Source of the DNA: Mycolicibacterium hippocampi
GTDB lineage: Bacteria > Actinomycetota > Actinomycetes > Mycobacteriales > Mycobacteriaceae
DNA: 64,000 nt
NCBI RefSeq assembly: GCF_010723735.1
Contig: NZ_BLLB01000002.1
Span: 4,960,001 to 5,024,000, forward strand
Reading direction: 5' to 3'
The position numbers were made by a program, and so were the translations under genes. The notes under the pieces were generated by a model that was not told the origin of the DNA, made no database searches, and was given only the letters and a program-made list of their open reading frames with translations. The stretch's first letter is position 1, and each line of letters starts with the position of its first letter. Shown piece by piece: positions 30,996 through 40,129 of the stretch.

Positions 30996-32720
30996 ATGAC
31001 CTACCGAACCTCCCGAGCAGTCGCAAAATCGCACGAGCCGCCCCTGTCGCGTGCGATTCTGCGTCTGCTCGGTGTCGGCATGGCGGCGGTGCTGGTGCTG
31101 ACCGGCTGTTCCAGCCCGGACAGCGACGTGCCTTCCGCCGGTGGTGACGCCGAGATAGGTGCGACCGCCGACATCAACCCGCAGGATCCTTCGACGCTGC
31201 AGCAGGGCGGCAACCTGCGGCTCTCGCTGTCGGGTTTCCCGCCCAACTTCAACTACCTGCACATCGACGGCAACCTCGCGGACCTCGGCGCGTTGTTGCG
31301 CGCCACGCAGCCGCGGGCCTTCTTCATCAGGCCCGACGGGGAGATGACGGTCAACGAGGACTACTTCACCAACGTCGAGTTGACCAGCACGGACCCCCAG
31401 GTCGTCACCTACACGATCAACCCGAAGGCGGTCTGGTCCGACGGCACGCCGATCACCTGGGACGACATCGCGGCCCAGATCAACGCCACCAGTGGCAAGG
31501 ACCCGGCATATCTGTTCGCGGCCCCGAACGGCAGCGAGCGCGTCGCGTCGGTGACCAAGGGTGTCGACGACCGGCAGGCCGTCATCACCTTCGCCAGGCA
31601 TTACGCCGACTGGCGGGGCATGTTCGCAGGCAACAGCATGCTCGCCCCCAAGGTGATGACCGAGACGCCGGAGGCGTTCAACACCGGCTTCCTGGACGGG
31701 CCCGCGCCGTCGGCCGGGCCGTTCACGATCACCTCCGTCGACCGCGGGGCACAGCGAATCGTGTTGAGCCGCAACCCGCAATGGTGGGGCACCCCGCCGG
31801 TTCTGGATTCGATCACCTACACGGTGCTCGACGACGCAGCCAAGATCCCGGCCCTGCAGAACAACGCGCTCGACGCGGTCGGGCTGGCCACGCTGGATGA
31901 TCTGACGATCGCCCGCCGCACCGACGGCGTCTCGGTCCGGCGGGCACCGGCACCGAGCTGGTACCACTTCACGTTCAACGGCGCGGAAGGGTCGATCCTG
32001 TCCGATCCGGCGCTCCGGACGGCGATCGCCAAAGGCATCGACCGCCAGGCCATCGCGGCGATCACGCAGCGTGGCCTCGTCGACAACCCGGTACCGCTGA
32101 ACAACCACCTCTACCTCGCGGGCCAGGAGGGCTACCAAGACAACGCCACCGCCTTCGACCCGGAGGCCGCAAGGCGTGATCTGGATGCGCTCGGCTGGAC
32201 ACTCGGCGGCGACGGCCAGTTCCGAGAGAAGGACGGCCGCAGGCTCACCATCCGCGACGTCTTCTACGACGCGCAGAGCACCCGCCAGATCGGTCAGATC
32301 GCGCAGAACAACCTGGCGCAGATCGGGGTCGAACTGCAGTTGAACGCCGTCGCCGGCGGCACCTTGTTCAGCGACCACATCACGCCGGGGAACTTCGACA
32401 TCGCCCAGTTCGGTTGGGTCGGCGACGCGTTCCCGCTGGGTGGCCTGACCCAGATCTATGCCTCAGATGGCGAGAGCAACTTCGGCAGGATCGGCAGCCC
32501 CGAGATCGACGCGAAGATCGAGGAGACGCTCTCCGAGCTGGACCCGGCCAAGGCCCGCACCCTGGGCAACGAGCTCGACGAGATGATCTGGGACGTCGGC
32601 TTCAGCCTGCCGCTGTTCCAGTCACCGGGCAACGTCGCGGTGCGCAGCAACCTGGCCAACTACGGCCCATCCGGCATCGGTGACCTGAAGTACACCGCGA
32701 TCGGCTTCATGAAGGAGTGA
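30996..32720 (+). CDS. oppA: Oligopeptide ABC transporter substrate-binding lipoprotein OppA
   Basis: A 574-residue family-5 extracellular solute-binding protein. The signal peptide has Arg/Lys-rich residues, a helix AILRLLGVGMAAVLVL and lipobox LTGC near residue 36. The mature part has WSDGTPITWDDIAAQINA, typical of OppA/DppA. The n-region and start of the h-region are encoded by a 60-nt palindromic element (31013-31072). A downstream ATG at 31080 would leave no n-region, so the element is genuinely coding. It begins 11 bp after the ATPase and overlaps the convergent hydrolase by 14 bp. Confidence 0.88.
   Translation: MTYRTSRAVAKSHEPPLSRAILRLLGVGMAAVLVLTGCSSPDSDVPSAGGDAEIGATADINPQDPSTLQQGGNLRLSLSGFPPNFNYLHIDGNLADLGALLRATQPRAFFIRPDGEMTVNEDYFTNVELTSTDPQVVTYTINPKAVWSDGTPITWDDIAAQINATSGKDPAYLFAAPNGSERVASVTKGVDDRQAVITFARHYADWRGMFAGNSMLAPKVMTETPEAFNTGFLDGPAPSAGPFTITSVDRGAQRIVLSRNPQWWGTPPVLDSITYTVLDDAAKIPALQNNALDAVGLATLDDLTIARRTDGVSVRRAPAPSWYHFTFNGAEGSILSDPALRTAIAKGIDRQAIAAITQRGLVDNPVPLNNHLYLAGQEGYQDNATAFDPEAARRDLDALGWTLGGDGQFREKDGRRLTIRDVFYDAQSTRQIGQIAQNNLAQIGVELQLNAVAGGTLFSDHITPGNFDIAQFGWVGDAFPLGGLTQIYASDGESNFGRIGSPEIDAKIEETLSELDPAKARTLGNELDEMIWDVGFSLPLFQSPGNVAVRSNLANYGPSGIGDLKYTAIGFMKE
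31013..31072 (+). repeat. 60-nt palindromic element inside the oppA signal-peptide codons
   Basis: Arms of 23 nt (CCGAGCAGTCGCAAAATCGC and CACG) pair with their inverse at 2 mismatches around a 14-nt loop. The same ends, length and orientation relative to the gene occur at 24241-24300. It forms a potential mRNA hairpin starting 17 nt into oppA. Confidence 0.75.
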
Positions 32721-33963
32721 CCGGGCGCCCGGCGCGGGAGATCGCGTCGGGCACCACGGACTCCGCCTTCGCCGCGATGTTGATCGCGCCGGCGAGCAGT
32801 CGCAGGGACAGGTTCGCCGGTAGGGCATCCAGTTCGGTTGACAGCGCGGGGAGTTCGTGGATGTCGCCGGAGTACGCGGACTTGCAGATCCGCAGCGCGG
32901 CCTGTTCTCGGGTGTCGAGGATGCTGTGACCGGCCGTCGGGAGTTCGACGAGCACCGCGTCCGGGATGAGTTCGGCGACCCGCTGTGCCACGGCCGGTGG
33001 CGTGGTCAGGTCACGCCCGCCGGAGATCACCGCAGTCGGCCACGAGAAGCCCGGCATGGCGATCGTCAGATCGTACGGCTCGGCGACGAAATCCGGTTCA
33101 CCGCTGGCGATCTCGCGGAACGCGACGGCCGGGTCGAGCGGCTCGCCGTCGGGTACCGCACCGTAGTTGAGTTCCCGGTAGGCGATGCGCTCGACGAGGT
33201 CCGGCTCATGGTGGTACGGCGTCTGACGCTCCAGCAACAGCCTGGTTCCCAGCCCCACCGCGGCCCACAGCCAGTCGTGACCGGCCAGCAGCAGGTCCAG
33301 CTGACGGTCCAGGACCTCCGGGCCCGCGATGCCGTACATGCCTGCAGCCCGCAGCACGGCCGTCGGATCCAGGATGCCGTCGGCAACCAGTCGGCGCACC
33401 TTGACCGCCAGGTCCGAGCTCTCCGGGACCAGCCCGTCCCAGAGCACCCGTCGGATCTGTGCCCGGACGTCGTCGATGTCGTCGGCCGAGAGCAAGGGGC
33501 TGTCCAGCACCATCGTCTGGATCCGTGCGGGGTGACGCACCCCGAGACCGGCTGCCAGATACGTGCCGTAGGACGTGCCGTACACGGTCGCCGTATCGAC
33601 CTGGGCGTCGTCGAGCACGGCGGCGATGTCGTCGACCGCCGCGTCGACGGTCAGCGCCTCCGGGGGCAGGTCGACGCCGTCGTCGTCGTGGCGGGACAGG
33701 CCGACCCCGCGGTGCTCGACCATGATGACGTCGAGCCCCTCGACCGCAGCGTGGCGCCGAAACGCCCGGTAGAGCGCCACCGACGCCGCTCCGGGCCCGC
33801 CCGGGACGACGAGCAGCGGATGGCTGGATTTGCGCCCGGTCCGCACGTAGTAGAGGTCGAACTCACGGTCGCCGCCACGCCCGACCGGCCTGCGGACCGG
33901 GCGCACACCGGCCAGTGCGGCGAGCTTGTCGTGCGCTCGGCGCCGCGAGGCGTTCATCGTCAT
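32707..33963 (-). CDS. Alpha/beta-hydrolase (proline iminopeptidase-like)
   Basis: A 418-residue alpha/beta hydrolase. Visible are the oxyanion-hole HRGVGLS region, nucleophile elbow GTSYGTY (Ser), ISGGRDLTTP (Asp) and LPTAGHSIL (His). The large cap domain and length fit proline-iminopeptidase/tripeptidyl-peptidase-like members. No signal peptide, so cytosolic. Lying convergent with oppA, it could hydrolyse imported peptides, but this is inference from position. The start could be GTG 33966, ATG 33963 or ATG 33957; I use 33963. Confidence 0.8.
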   Translation of the reverse strand: MTMNASRRRAHDKLAALAGVRPVRRPVGRGGDREFDLYYVRTGRKSSHPLLVVPGGPGAASVALYRAFRRHAAVEGLDVIMVEHRGVGLSRHDDDGVDLPPEALTVDAAVDDIAAVLDDAQVDTATVYGTSYGTYLAAGLGVRHPARIQTMVLDSPLLSADDIDDVRAQIRRVLWDGLVPESSDLAVKVRRLVADGILDPTAVLRAAGMYGIAGPEVLDRQLDLLLAGHDWLWAAVGLGTRLLLERQTPYHHEPDLVERIAYRELNYGAVPDGEPLDPAVAFREIASGEPDFVAEPYDLTIAMPGFSWPTAVISGGRDLTTPPAVAQRVAELIPDAVLVELPTAGHSILDTREQAALRICKSAYSGDIHELPALSTELDALPANLSLRLLAGAINIAAKAESVVPDAISRAGRPVTPS

Positions 33964-34068
33964 CACGTTTCATTGTGCCGTGCGCGTTCTCAGCGCACTC
34001 GGCGGCCACGAAGGTGCGCTCGATGTCCGCGGTTGACGGCGCGTCGGTGTGCAGACGCGCGTTCGCGG

Positions 34069-35604
34069 TCAGGAGGTGATGAGGTCGGCGGCTTTCTCGC
34101 CGATCAACACGCTGGGTGCGTGGGTGTGGCCGCGGATGATCGACGGCATCACCGACGCATCGGCCACCCGCAGCGCCTTCACGCCGCGGACCCGCAGCTC
34201 GGGATCGACGACGCTGGCGTCGTCGCGGCCCATCCGGCAGGTGCCGACCGGGTGATAAAGCGTGTGCGACAGCGATTCCATTGCCCTGACCAGGGTTTCG
34301 TCGTCGAGCGTGGTGGCGTCCAACGGGCGGGCGATTCTGCCGATGGTCCCCCGCAGCGCGGGGGCTCGGGCGATGTCGGCGCACACCCGCAGGCCTGCCA
34401 TCAGCGCGTCACGATCCGCTCCCGCGTCGTCGGTCAGGTACCGGGGGTCGACCAGCGGCTTGTCGTGCGGGTCGGCGGTACGAAGCGTGATCGTGCCCCG
34501 GCTCTGCGGTTTGAGCAGGATCGGACCCATCACGACGGCGTGGCCGACGTACGGGTCGCCGATCCCCTCGTCGAAATAGGGTGCGGGAGCGAAGATCAGC
34601 TCGAGATCCGGGAGCTCCAGATCCGGCCGGCTCTTGATGAAGCCGTAGGCCTCTCCGACGTTCGAGGTGAGCATTCCGCGCCGCCGCACGAAGTAGTTGA
34701 GCAGCTCCAACGGTTTCTGCGCCGCGAACAGCGAGTCGTGGGGGACGTCGAAGCCCAGCGGGATGACGAGGTGATCGATCAGGTTGGCGCCCACTTCCGG
34801 CGAGTGCGCGACGCCGACGATACCGTGGCGGGTGAGTTGATCGTTGTCACCGATCCCGGAGAGCATCAGCAGCTGCGGGGTGTTGATCGCCCCGGCACAC
34901 AGCACCACCTCGCGGCGTGCGGTGACCACGGTGCGGCCGTCTTTGCCGTCGAACTCGACGCCGATCGCGCGGTCGCCGGCGAACACCACCCGCGTCGCCG
35001 TGGCCTCGGTGAGCACCCGCAGGTTCTTACGTTTGCGGATGGGCTTGAGGTAGGCGTCCGCGCTGCTCCACCGCGCGCCCCGGCGCTGGGTGACATGGGT
35101 CTCGCAGAAGCCTTGTGGCTGCGCCTGGTTCGGCTCCTCGACGGGGTATCCGCATTCCTGCGCCGCGGTCAGCCAGGCTGCGGTCGACGCCCGCGGGCTG
35201 CGTTGGCGTGAGATGACCAGCGGCCCGGATTCGATGCGCCGCAGGTACGGCTCGAGGTGGGCGTGGTCCCATTGCTCGCCGGCGTGTTCACCCCACTCGT
35301 CATAGTCGGCGGAGAACCCACGCACCCACATCATCGCGTTCATCGAGGACGACCCGCCGAGCATCTTGCCGCGGGGCCAGTAGATCCGGCGTCCGCCGAG
35401 ACCCCGTTGCGGTTCGGTCAGGTAATTCCAGTCCAGCGGGCCCCGCATCAACTGGGCGAAGCCGGCAGGGATGTGGACGAACTTGTCCTTGTCCCGCCGG
35501 CCCGCCTCGAGCACGGTGACCCGGACGGAGGGATCGGCACTGAGGCGGTTGGCCAGGACAGCGCCGGCAGAGCCTGTTCCCACGATGACGTAATCGGCGT
35601 CCAC
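34069..35604 (-). CDS. GMC-family FAD oxidoreductase (Rv1279-like)
   Basis: A 511-residue glucose-methanol-choline oxidoreductase. FAD motif DYVIVGTGSAGAVLANRL, GMC signatures GGSSSMNAMMWVRG and GAINTPQLLMLSGIG are present. The active-site His is in YHPVGTCRMG. The second catalytic position lies in GHTHAPSVLIGEKAAD, where choline-dehydrogenase-type enzymes usually have Asn. GTG 35604 is supported by TAGACT exactly 7 nt upstream (leaderless). Alcohol substrate unknown. It follows the SbcC-like gene on the same strand. Confidence 0.85.
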   Translation of the reverse strand: MDADYVIVGTGSAGAVLANRLSADPSVRVTVLEAGRRDKDKFVHIPAGFAQLMRGPLDWNYLTEPQRGLGGRRIYWPRGKMLGGSSSMNAMMWVRGFSADYDEWGEHAGEQWDHAHLEPYLRRIESGPLVISRQRSPRASTAAWLTAAQECGYPVEEPNQAQPQGFCETHVTQRRGARWSSADAYLKPIRKRKNLRVLTEATATRVVFAGDRAIGVEFDGKDGRTVVTARREVVLCAGAINTPQLLMLSGIGDNDQLTRHGIVGVAHSPEVGANLIDHLVIPLGFDVPHDSLFAAQKPLELLNYFVRRRGMLTSNVGEAYGFIKSRPDLELPDLELIFAPAPYFDEGIGDPYVGHAVVMGPILLKPQSRGTITLRTADPHDKPLVDPRYLTDDAGADRDALMAGLRVCADIARAPALRGTIGRIARPLDATTLDDETLVRAMESLSHTLYHPVGTCRMGRDDASVVDPELRVRGVKALRVADASVMPSIIRGHTHAPSVLIGEKAADLITS

Positions 35605-35611
35605 GAGCGGA

Positions 35612-35617
35612 AGTCTA
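35612..35617 (-). promoter_or_regulatory. -10 box of the GMC oxidoreductase gene
   Basis: TAGACT on the minus strand lies 7 nt before GTG 35604, fixing the start and implying a leaderless transcript separate from the SbcCD operon. Confidence 0.5.
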
Positions 35618-35645
35618 GGTGCCGGCCCGACAGAGGCCGACGGTT

Positions 35646-38318
35646 TCAGGCGGTCAGCTCGATGTGCTGGGCGCAGCGCACCCCGGCGTAACGCTGTGGG
35701 CTGCACGTCAGGATGATGACCTGGCCGTCGGTGGAGACCGCGTCGAACACCTCGGCCATCTTCGTCAGCCGTTCGGCGTCGGTGAACCCGAGCGCGTCGT
35801 CGATCACCACCGGCACGCTGTCCTCCTTGGCGACCAGGACGGCGCCGGCCAGTCGGGCGACGATGCCCAGTTGCTCCTTGGCTCCCCCCGACAGCGACTC
35901 ATAGGGCACGGTGCGCCCCGACAGGGTGCGGCCCTCGATGCACAGCTTGCTGTCGATGTCGACCTCGAAGCTCTCGCCGAACACGATGCGGCCCAACCGC
36001 TCCACCTCGTCGCGGAACGGGTCGACGTAGCGCAGCCGCATCGCGTCCCGGTGGCGGCCCATGACCGTGCGGAGCAGCTGCGCGGCCCGGGCGCGGCGTT
36101 GCACTCGCTGATGCTCGCCCTCGGCGTGCTCGCGTTCGGCCTCCGCGGTGTCCAGCCGGCCTTTGCGCCCCTCGGTGCCGTAGACCTTCAACTGAGCGGC
36201 GATTTCGCGCAGCTCCTCGGCGGCGAGGTCACGGCGAGTCTGGATGCCGGCGGCGGCCCGCTCTGCGTCCTCGAGTTCGGCGGCGACCACCGCCGGTTGG
36301 TGGCCGGCCAGTTCGGCGTCCAGCCGGGCGACCAGAGCCAGCGCTTTCGCCGACACCTCAGCTTCGGTCTCGGCCTTGACCGCCAGCTCGTCGTCACCGG
36401 CGGCCTGTCGCTGCGTGGCGAGCCGCTGTCCGGCGGCGGTCAGCTCCGTCTGCGCGGCCTGCAGCTTCTCCTTGGCGCGAGCCGCACGCAGTCCACGCTC
36501 GGCGAGCAGCTTGGTCGCCTCTTCGGCGACCTTGCGGTGGGTCTCACAGTCCCGGACGGTCTGCTGATGCGCCGAGGTGGCCGCCTCGAGTTCGGCGTGC
36601 ACCGCGGCGGGCTCCTGCGGGCCGGCTGCCGCCCGGTCCCACAGACCGTCCTCGGTGGGCATGCGGGCCTGCAGCTGCGACAACCGCGACCGTAGGTCCT
36701 CGAGGGTGTCTTCTGCGGTGAGCGCACCGAGGACGGATCGCAGCCGTTCCACGGCATGGTCCAGGCTGCGGCGTTGTTCGTCGAGGGTGCGCGCTGCGGC
36801 GACGTCGGCGACGCCGGCCTGCTGCAGCGCGGCCGCCAGGTTCGCCCGGGCGGCGTCGAGCGCGGCCTGGGTGGTCGCGGCCGGCGTTCCCGCGGTGACC
36901 CGCATCGAGAGCACGCCGGAAACGTCGACCCCGGTCGCACCGCTGACCCCTGTCGACCATCGGTCGCCCGCGCGCAACGTGACGGTTTCTCCGCCGACCT
37001 GCACCTCGAGATCGGTGGTGGCGACGAGCTCGAGGTGCGCCGAGGCCTGCTCGGCAGCGGCGCCGGCCCGCTCGACCGCGCCCGCGGCACCTTCGATGGT
37101 CTGCATCAGCTGACCGGTGAGCGTGATCGCGGACAGACTTCGCTGCGCGGCATCGAGTTCGAGTTGGTGGCCTTCGATGGTGCCGATACGGGCGGCGATG
37201 CGGTCGACCTGGTCCCGGTCGGCCAGCAGCTGCGCAGCAGCACGCGCGGCGTCGACCCGGGCCTGAGCGGTTTCGAGGGCGGACCGCGCCTGCGTTGCCG
37301 CCTCCTCGGCCGCCAACTGGACCTCCTCCGCGGTCGCCAGTTCGTCGGCTGCTTCGTCGGACGCAGCCTGCAGGCCGGCGATCGCCGCGGTGCGTTCGTC
37401 GATGTCGGCCCGCGCGCGGCGCCGCTCGGTCAACGCCGCGAGCGTCGCGGTGTGCGTCGACTTCGCCGCATCGGCCAGCGCGGTGGCCTGAGCGAGCTCG
37501 CCGCGCAGCCTCGCGATGGTCGCAGCGGCGGTTCTGGCGCCGGTGAGTCGCTCGAGTGCAGCGGCGCTGTCCGTCGTCAGCACCGCGACCTGGGCGGTCA
37601 GCGTGGCGTGGGTGCGGACCGCCTCGTCGACCTCGGCAACCGCAGCGGCGCACTTGGCCACGTCCTCGTCGGCAGCCCGCAGTCTGGCGATCGCGGTCGC
37701 CCATTCCCCGGTGGGGCGCCCCGTCGTGGTGAAGTATCGTCGGTACTCCTCGTCGATCCGGTTGATCAGCAGCGTGTCGACGTCACCGCAGTTGCCGCCG
37801 TTGGGCAGGGCGGTGTCTGCGGTGTCTGCGACCTCGCCGGCCGCCACATCGAGGGCGCGGGACAGGGCGTTGCATCCGGACAGGTCAGCCGCCGAGGTGG
37901 GCGCCGACTGCAACACCCGCTGGGCCTGCCACAGATCCATGTCGACGGTTTCGGCGAGCATCGCCAGCACCCTGTCGTGGGCGTCGTCACCGGTGAGTTG
38001 TTCGCGCCGCGGCGCCAGCAGCGTCAACTCCGTCTCGGCGCGCTTGTGGAACCGTTTCCGGTACACGAAACGGTAAGGCCCGGTCGAGATCTCGGCGGTG
38101 ACCTCGGCACCGACATCGGCGTGGGTGGGCTTGACCTGTTTGACCTCTTTCTTGGTCGAGCGGTCCTTGGTCTCGAGCAGCAGGTCGAGAGCCTCCAGCA
38201 TCGAGGTCTTGCCGGTCTCGTTGGCGCCGCTGATGACGACCACGCCGTGGTCGGGCAGCTCGATGTCGCGGTGGGAGATGCCGCGGTAGTTCGTCAGTGT
38301 CAGGCGGTGCAACTTCAT
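35646..38318 (-). CDS. SbcC/Rad50-like AAA ATPase without zinc hook (Rv1278-like)
   Basis: An 890-residue SMC-like ATPase. The N-terminal head has MKLHRLTLTNYRGISHR and Walker A SGANETGKTS; the C-terminal head has signature SLSGGAKEQLG, Walker B VPVVIDDALGFTD and a switch region. Between are Ala/Glu/Arg-rich coiled coils interrupted by small beta-like insertions (DLEVQVGGETVTLRAGD). No CxxC zinc hook is present, unlike canonical SbcC/Rad50. ATG 38318 overlaps the nuclease stop (ATGA). With the neighbour it likely processes DNA ends or hairpins, as Rv1277-Rv1278 are annotated. Confidence 0.83.
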   Translation of the reverse strand: MKLHRLTLTNYRGISHRDIELPDHGVVVISGANETGKTSMLEALDLLLETKDRSTKKEVKQVKPTHADVGAEVTAEISTGPYRFVYRKRFHKRAETELTLLAPRREQLTGDDAHDRVLAMLAETVDMDLWQAQRVLQSAPTSAADLSGCNALSRALDVAAGEVADTADTALPNGGNCGDVDTLLINRIDEEYRRYFTTTGRPTGEWATAIARLRAADEDVAKCAAAVAEVDEAVRTHATLTAQVAVLTTDSAAALERLTGARTAAATIARLRGELAQATALADAAKSTHTATLAALTERRRARADIDERTAAIAGLQAASDEAADELATAEEVQLAAEEAATQARSALETAQARVDAARAAAQLLADRDQVDRIAARIGTIEGHQLELDAAQRSLSAITLTGQLMQTIEGAAGAVERAGAAAEQASAHLELVATTDLEVQVGGETVTLRAGDRWSTGVSGATGVDVSGVLSMRVTAGTPAATTQAALDAARANLAAALQQAGVADVAAARTLDEQRRSLDHAVERLRSVLGALTAEDTLEDLRSRLSQLQARMPTEDGLWDRAAAGPQEPAAVHAELEAATSAHQQTVRDCETHRKVAEEATKLLAERGLRAARAKEKLQAAQTELTAAGQRLATQRQAAGDDELAVKAETEAEVSAKALALVARLDAELAGHQPAVVAAELEDAERAAAGIQTRRDLAAEELREIAAQLKVYGTEGRKGRLDTAEAEREHAEGEHQRVQRRARAAQLLRTVMGRHRDAMRLRYVDPFRDEVERLGRIVFGESFEVDIDSKLCIEGRTLSGRTVPYESLSGGAKEQLGIVARLAGAVLVAKEDSVPVVIDDALGFTDAERLTKMAEVFDAVSTDGQVIILTCSPQRYAGVRCAQHIELTA

Positions 38319-39463
38319 GCGGCACCACCCTCGGCCAGCCGCCGCAGCAGCGCCAGCGCACCCCGGGCGTCCTCGGCTTCCTCGCCGGTGGAGCGCGCGG
38401 CAGCCACCAGTTCGTCGACCGCGGCGACCGCGAAACCGCCGATGCCGAGATCGTCGAACTCGCCGTCGGCGGGCATCACCGCGATGTCGGTCTGCCTGTC
38501 CCACGGGACGAGCGCGGCGAACAGCCGGGCGTAACGGTCCAGACAGCCGTCCAACGTGGCCTTGTCGGTGACGGTCAGCGTTCCGGTCAGACCCAGCCGG
38601 ATCACCGTGCGCTCCTTGTCCGGCATCAGGTCGAGGTTGATGTCGAGATCGGCGATGTCCCGGCTGTTGTCCACCGGACGGCGTAGCGACACGAACCGCC
38701 AGTTGCCGATCCGGCGGGCGTCGACCGCGACGGGTCGCTGCGGGTCGGATTCATCGATGTCGACGACGAGCACCTGTCCAGGGTCCGGTTCGATGTCGTC
38801 GTAGTTCGTCACCTCCGGTGAGCCCGAGTACCAGACGCGCCCGGTGGCGCCGACGCTCAACCGGGAGTGCTTGTCCCCCAACGCGACATAGTGGACCGCA
38901 CCGCGGGCGACGGCGGACTCCAGCGCTGCGAACCCGATCAGTGAAGGTCTGTCCTTGTCGGGCACGAGGATGTCGACCGCACCGTGGCCGACGAGGATTC
39001 GGGTGGTCCCGTCGGCCGGCAACGCCTCGAGAACCTCGGCGACGAGGTCGGTGGTGGGCGCCTTCGAGTACCACGGCGCGGCAACCAGCTGCAGACCGGG
39101 CCGCACCTCGTGGATACCGGGGCGGTCCAGGACGACGACGTTGTCGGGCCGCTCTGCGGCGAACAGCGCGCTGGTGTACACCGACGACGCATCGAGCGGG
39201 TCGTGATTGCCGGGAAGCAGATAGACCGGCACGTTGACGGCGCGCATCGCCTCCAGCGACTGGCTGACGTCGCGCGGGGCCAGCTGATTGTGCTCGAACA
39301 CATCGCCGGCGACGACGACGAACTCGGCGTCGACCTCGGTGGCGAGCGGGCCGAGAGCCGCGACCGCGGCGCGCCGGGCAGCCGAATACCGAGGCTGCGC
39401 TTCCCCGTTGAGGAAATGGCGGGTCATCCCGAGTTGCCAGTCGGCAGTGTGCAGAAACCGCAT
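38315..39463 (-). CDS. SbcD/Mre11-like DNA repair exonuclease (Rv1277-like)
   Basis: A 382-residue metallophosphoesterase. The metal-binding motifs are MRFLHTADWQLG (D-x-H variant, DW), VVVAGDVFEHNQ, LLPGNHDPLD, GHGAVDI and ALGDKHSRL, as in SbcD/Mre11. The family cuts double-strand ends and hairpins with its SbcC-like ATPase partner. GGAAGGA lies about 9 nt before ATG 39463. It is divergent from the SixA-like gene over 114 bp and overlaps the ATPase start by 4 bp. Confidence 0.88.
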   Translation of the reverse strand: MRFLHTADWQLGMTRHFLNGEAQPRYSAARRAAVAALGPLATEVDAEFVVVAGDVFEHNQLAPRDVSQSLEAMRAVNVPVYLLPGNHDPLDASSVYTSALFAAERPDNVVVLDRPGIHEVRPGLQLVAAPWYSKAPTTDLVAEVLEALPADGTTRILVGHGAVDILVPDKDRPSLIGFAALESAVARGAVHYVALGDKHSRLSVGATGRVWYSGSPEVTNYDDIEPDPGQVLVVDIDESDPQRPVAVDARRIGNWRFVSLRRPVDNSRDIADLDINLDLMPDKERTVIRLGLTGTLTVTDKATLDGCLDRYARLFAALVPWDRQTDIAVMPADGEFDDLGIGGFAVAAVDELVAAARSTGEEAEDARGALALLRRLAEGGAA

Positions 39464-39564
39464 CTCACCCGTCCTTCCTCACCTGGTCCCCCGGCCTGTC
39501 GGCCATGGCACCGCGAGTGTATGGCGGGCCACCGACAAGTCCGGGGACGCGCACCGCAATGCCC

Positions 39565-39570
39565 TACCGT
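39565..39570 (+). promoter_or_regulatory. -10 box of the SixA-like gene
   Basis: TACCGT (TANNNT) lies 7 nt before ATG 39578; no ribosome site is present, so leaderless initiation is likely. Confidence 0.55.
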
Positions 39571-39577
39571 TGTTGCC

Positions 39578-40114
39578 ATGAGCACCACGATCCGCACACT
39601 GTTGCTGCTGCGCCACGCCAAGTCGGACTATCCGTCCGGCGTCGACGACCATGAGCGCCCGCTGGCCGAGCGGGGCATTCGGGAGGCCGCACTGGCCGGC
39701 GACTGGATACGAACGAACGTCGGTGACGTCGATGCGGTGTTGTGTTCGACCGCAACCCGCACGCGCCAGACGCTGGAGCGGACCGGGATCACCGCGGCGG
39801 TGCAGTATGTCGATCGCATCTACGACTCGACACCCGGCATCGTCATCGACGAGATCAACGGCGTGCGATCACGATTCGCCGCAGACCTCGGGGACCACGC
39901 CGAACTCGCCACCCTGCTGGTGGTGGGACACGAACCGGTGATGTCAGCGCTGGCGTTGAACCTCGCCGACGACGACACCAACAACGGTGCTGCCGCCCAG
40001 GAGATCTCGGCGAAGTTCCCGACGTCTTCGATCGCGGTGTTGCGCACCGCCGGTCCGTGGGATCAGCTGGCGCTGGGCGGTGCGGAGCTCGTGGATTTTC
40101 ATATCGCACGCTGA
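39578..40114 (+). CDS. SixA-like histidine phosphatase (Rv1276c-like)
   Basis: A 178-residue histidine-phosphatase superfamily protein. The RHG-type motif is LLLLRHAKSDYP, a second conserved Arg is in CSTATRTRQTL, and the second catalytic His is in LVVGHEPVMS. SixA enzymes remove phosphate from phosphohistidine in phosphotransfer proteins; a general small-molecule phosphatase role is also possible. A longer frame beginning at 38984 runs through the divergent nuclease and is rejected. It converges on lprC with a 15-bp gap. Confidence 0.85.
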   Translation: MSTTIRTLLLLRHAKSDYPSGVDDHERPLAERGIREAALAGDWIRTNVGDVDAVLCSTATRTRQTLERTGITAAVQYVDRIYDSTPGIVIDEINGVRSRFAADLGDHAELATLLVVGHEPVMSALALNLADDDTNNGAAAQEISAKFPTSSIAVLRTAGPWDQLALGGAELVDFHIAR

Positions 40115-40129
40115 GCGTGCAGAACGGCG

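Noticed and set aside
33863..34384. Small minus-strand protein starting inside the GMC gene and reading into the hydrolase start
   Set aside because: It overlaps both real genes in another frame, is Arg-rich, and lacks start signals.
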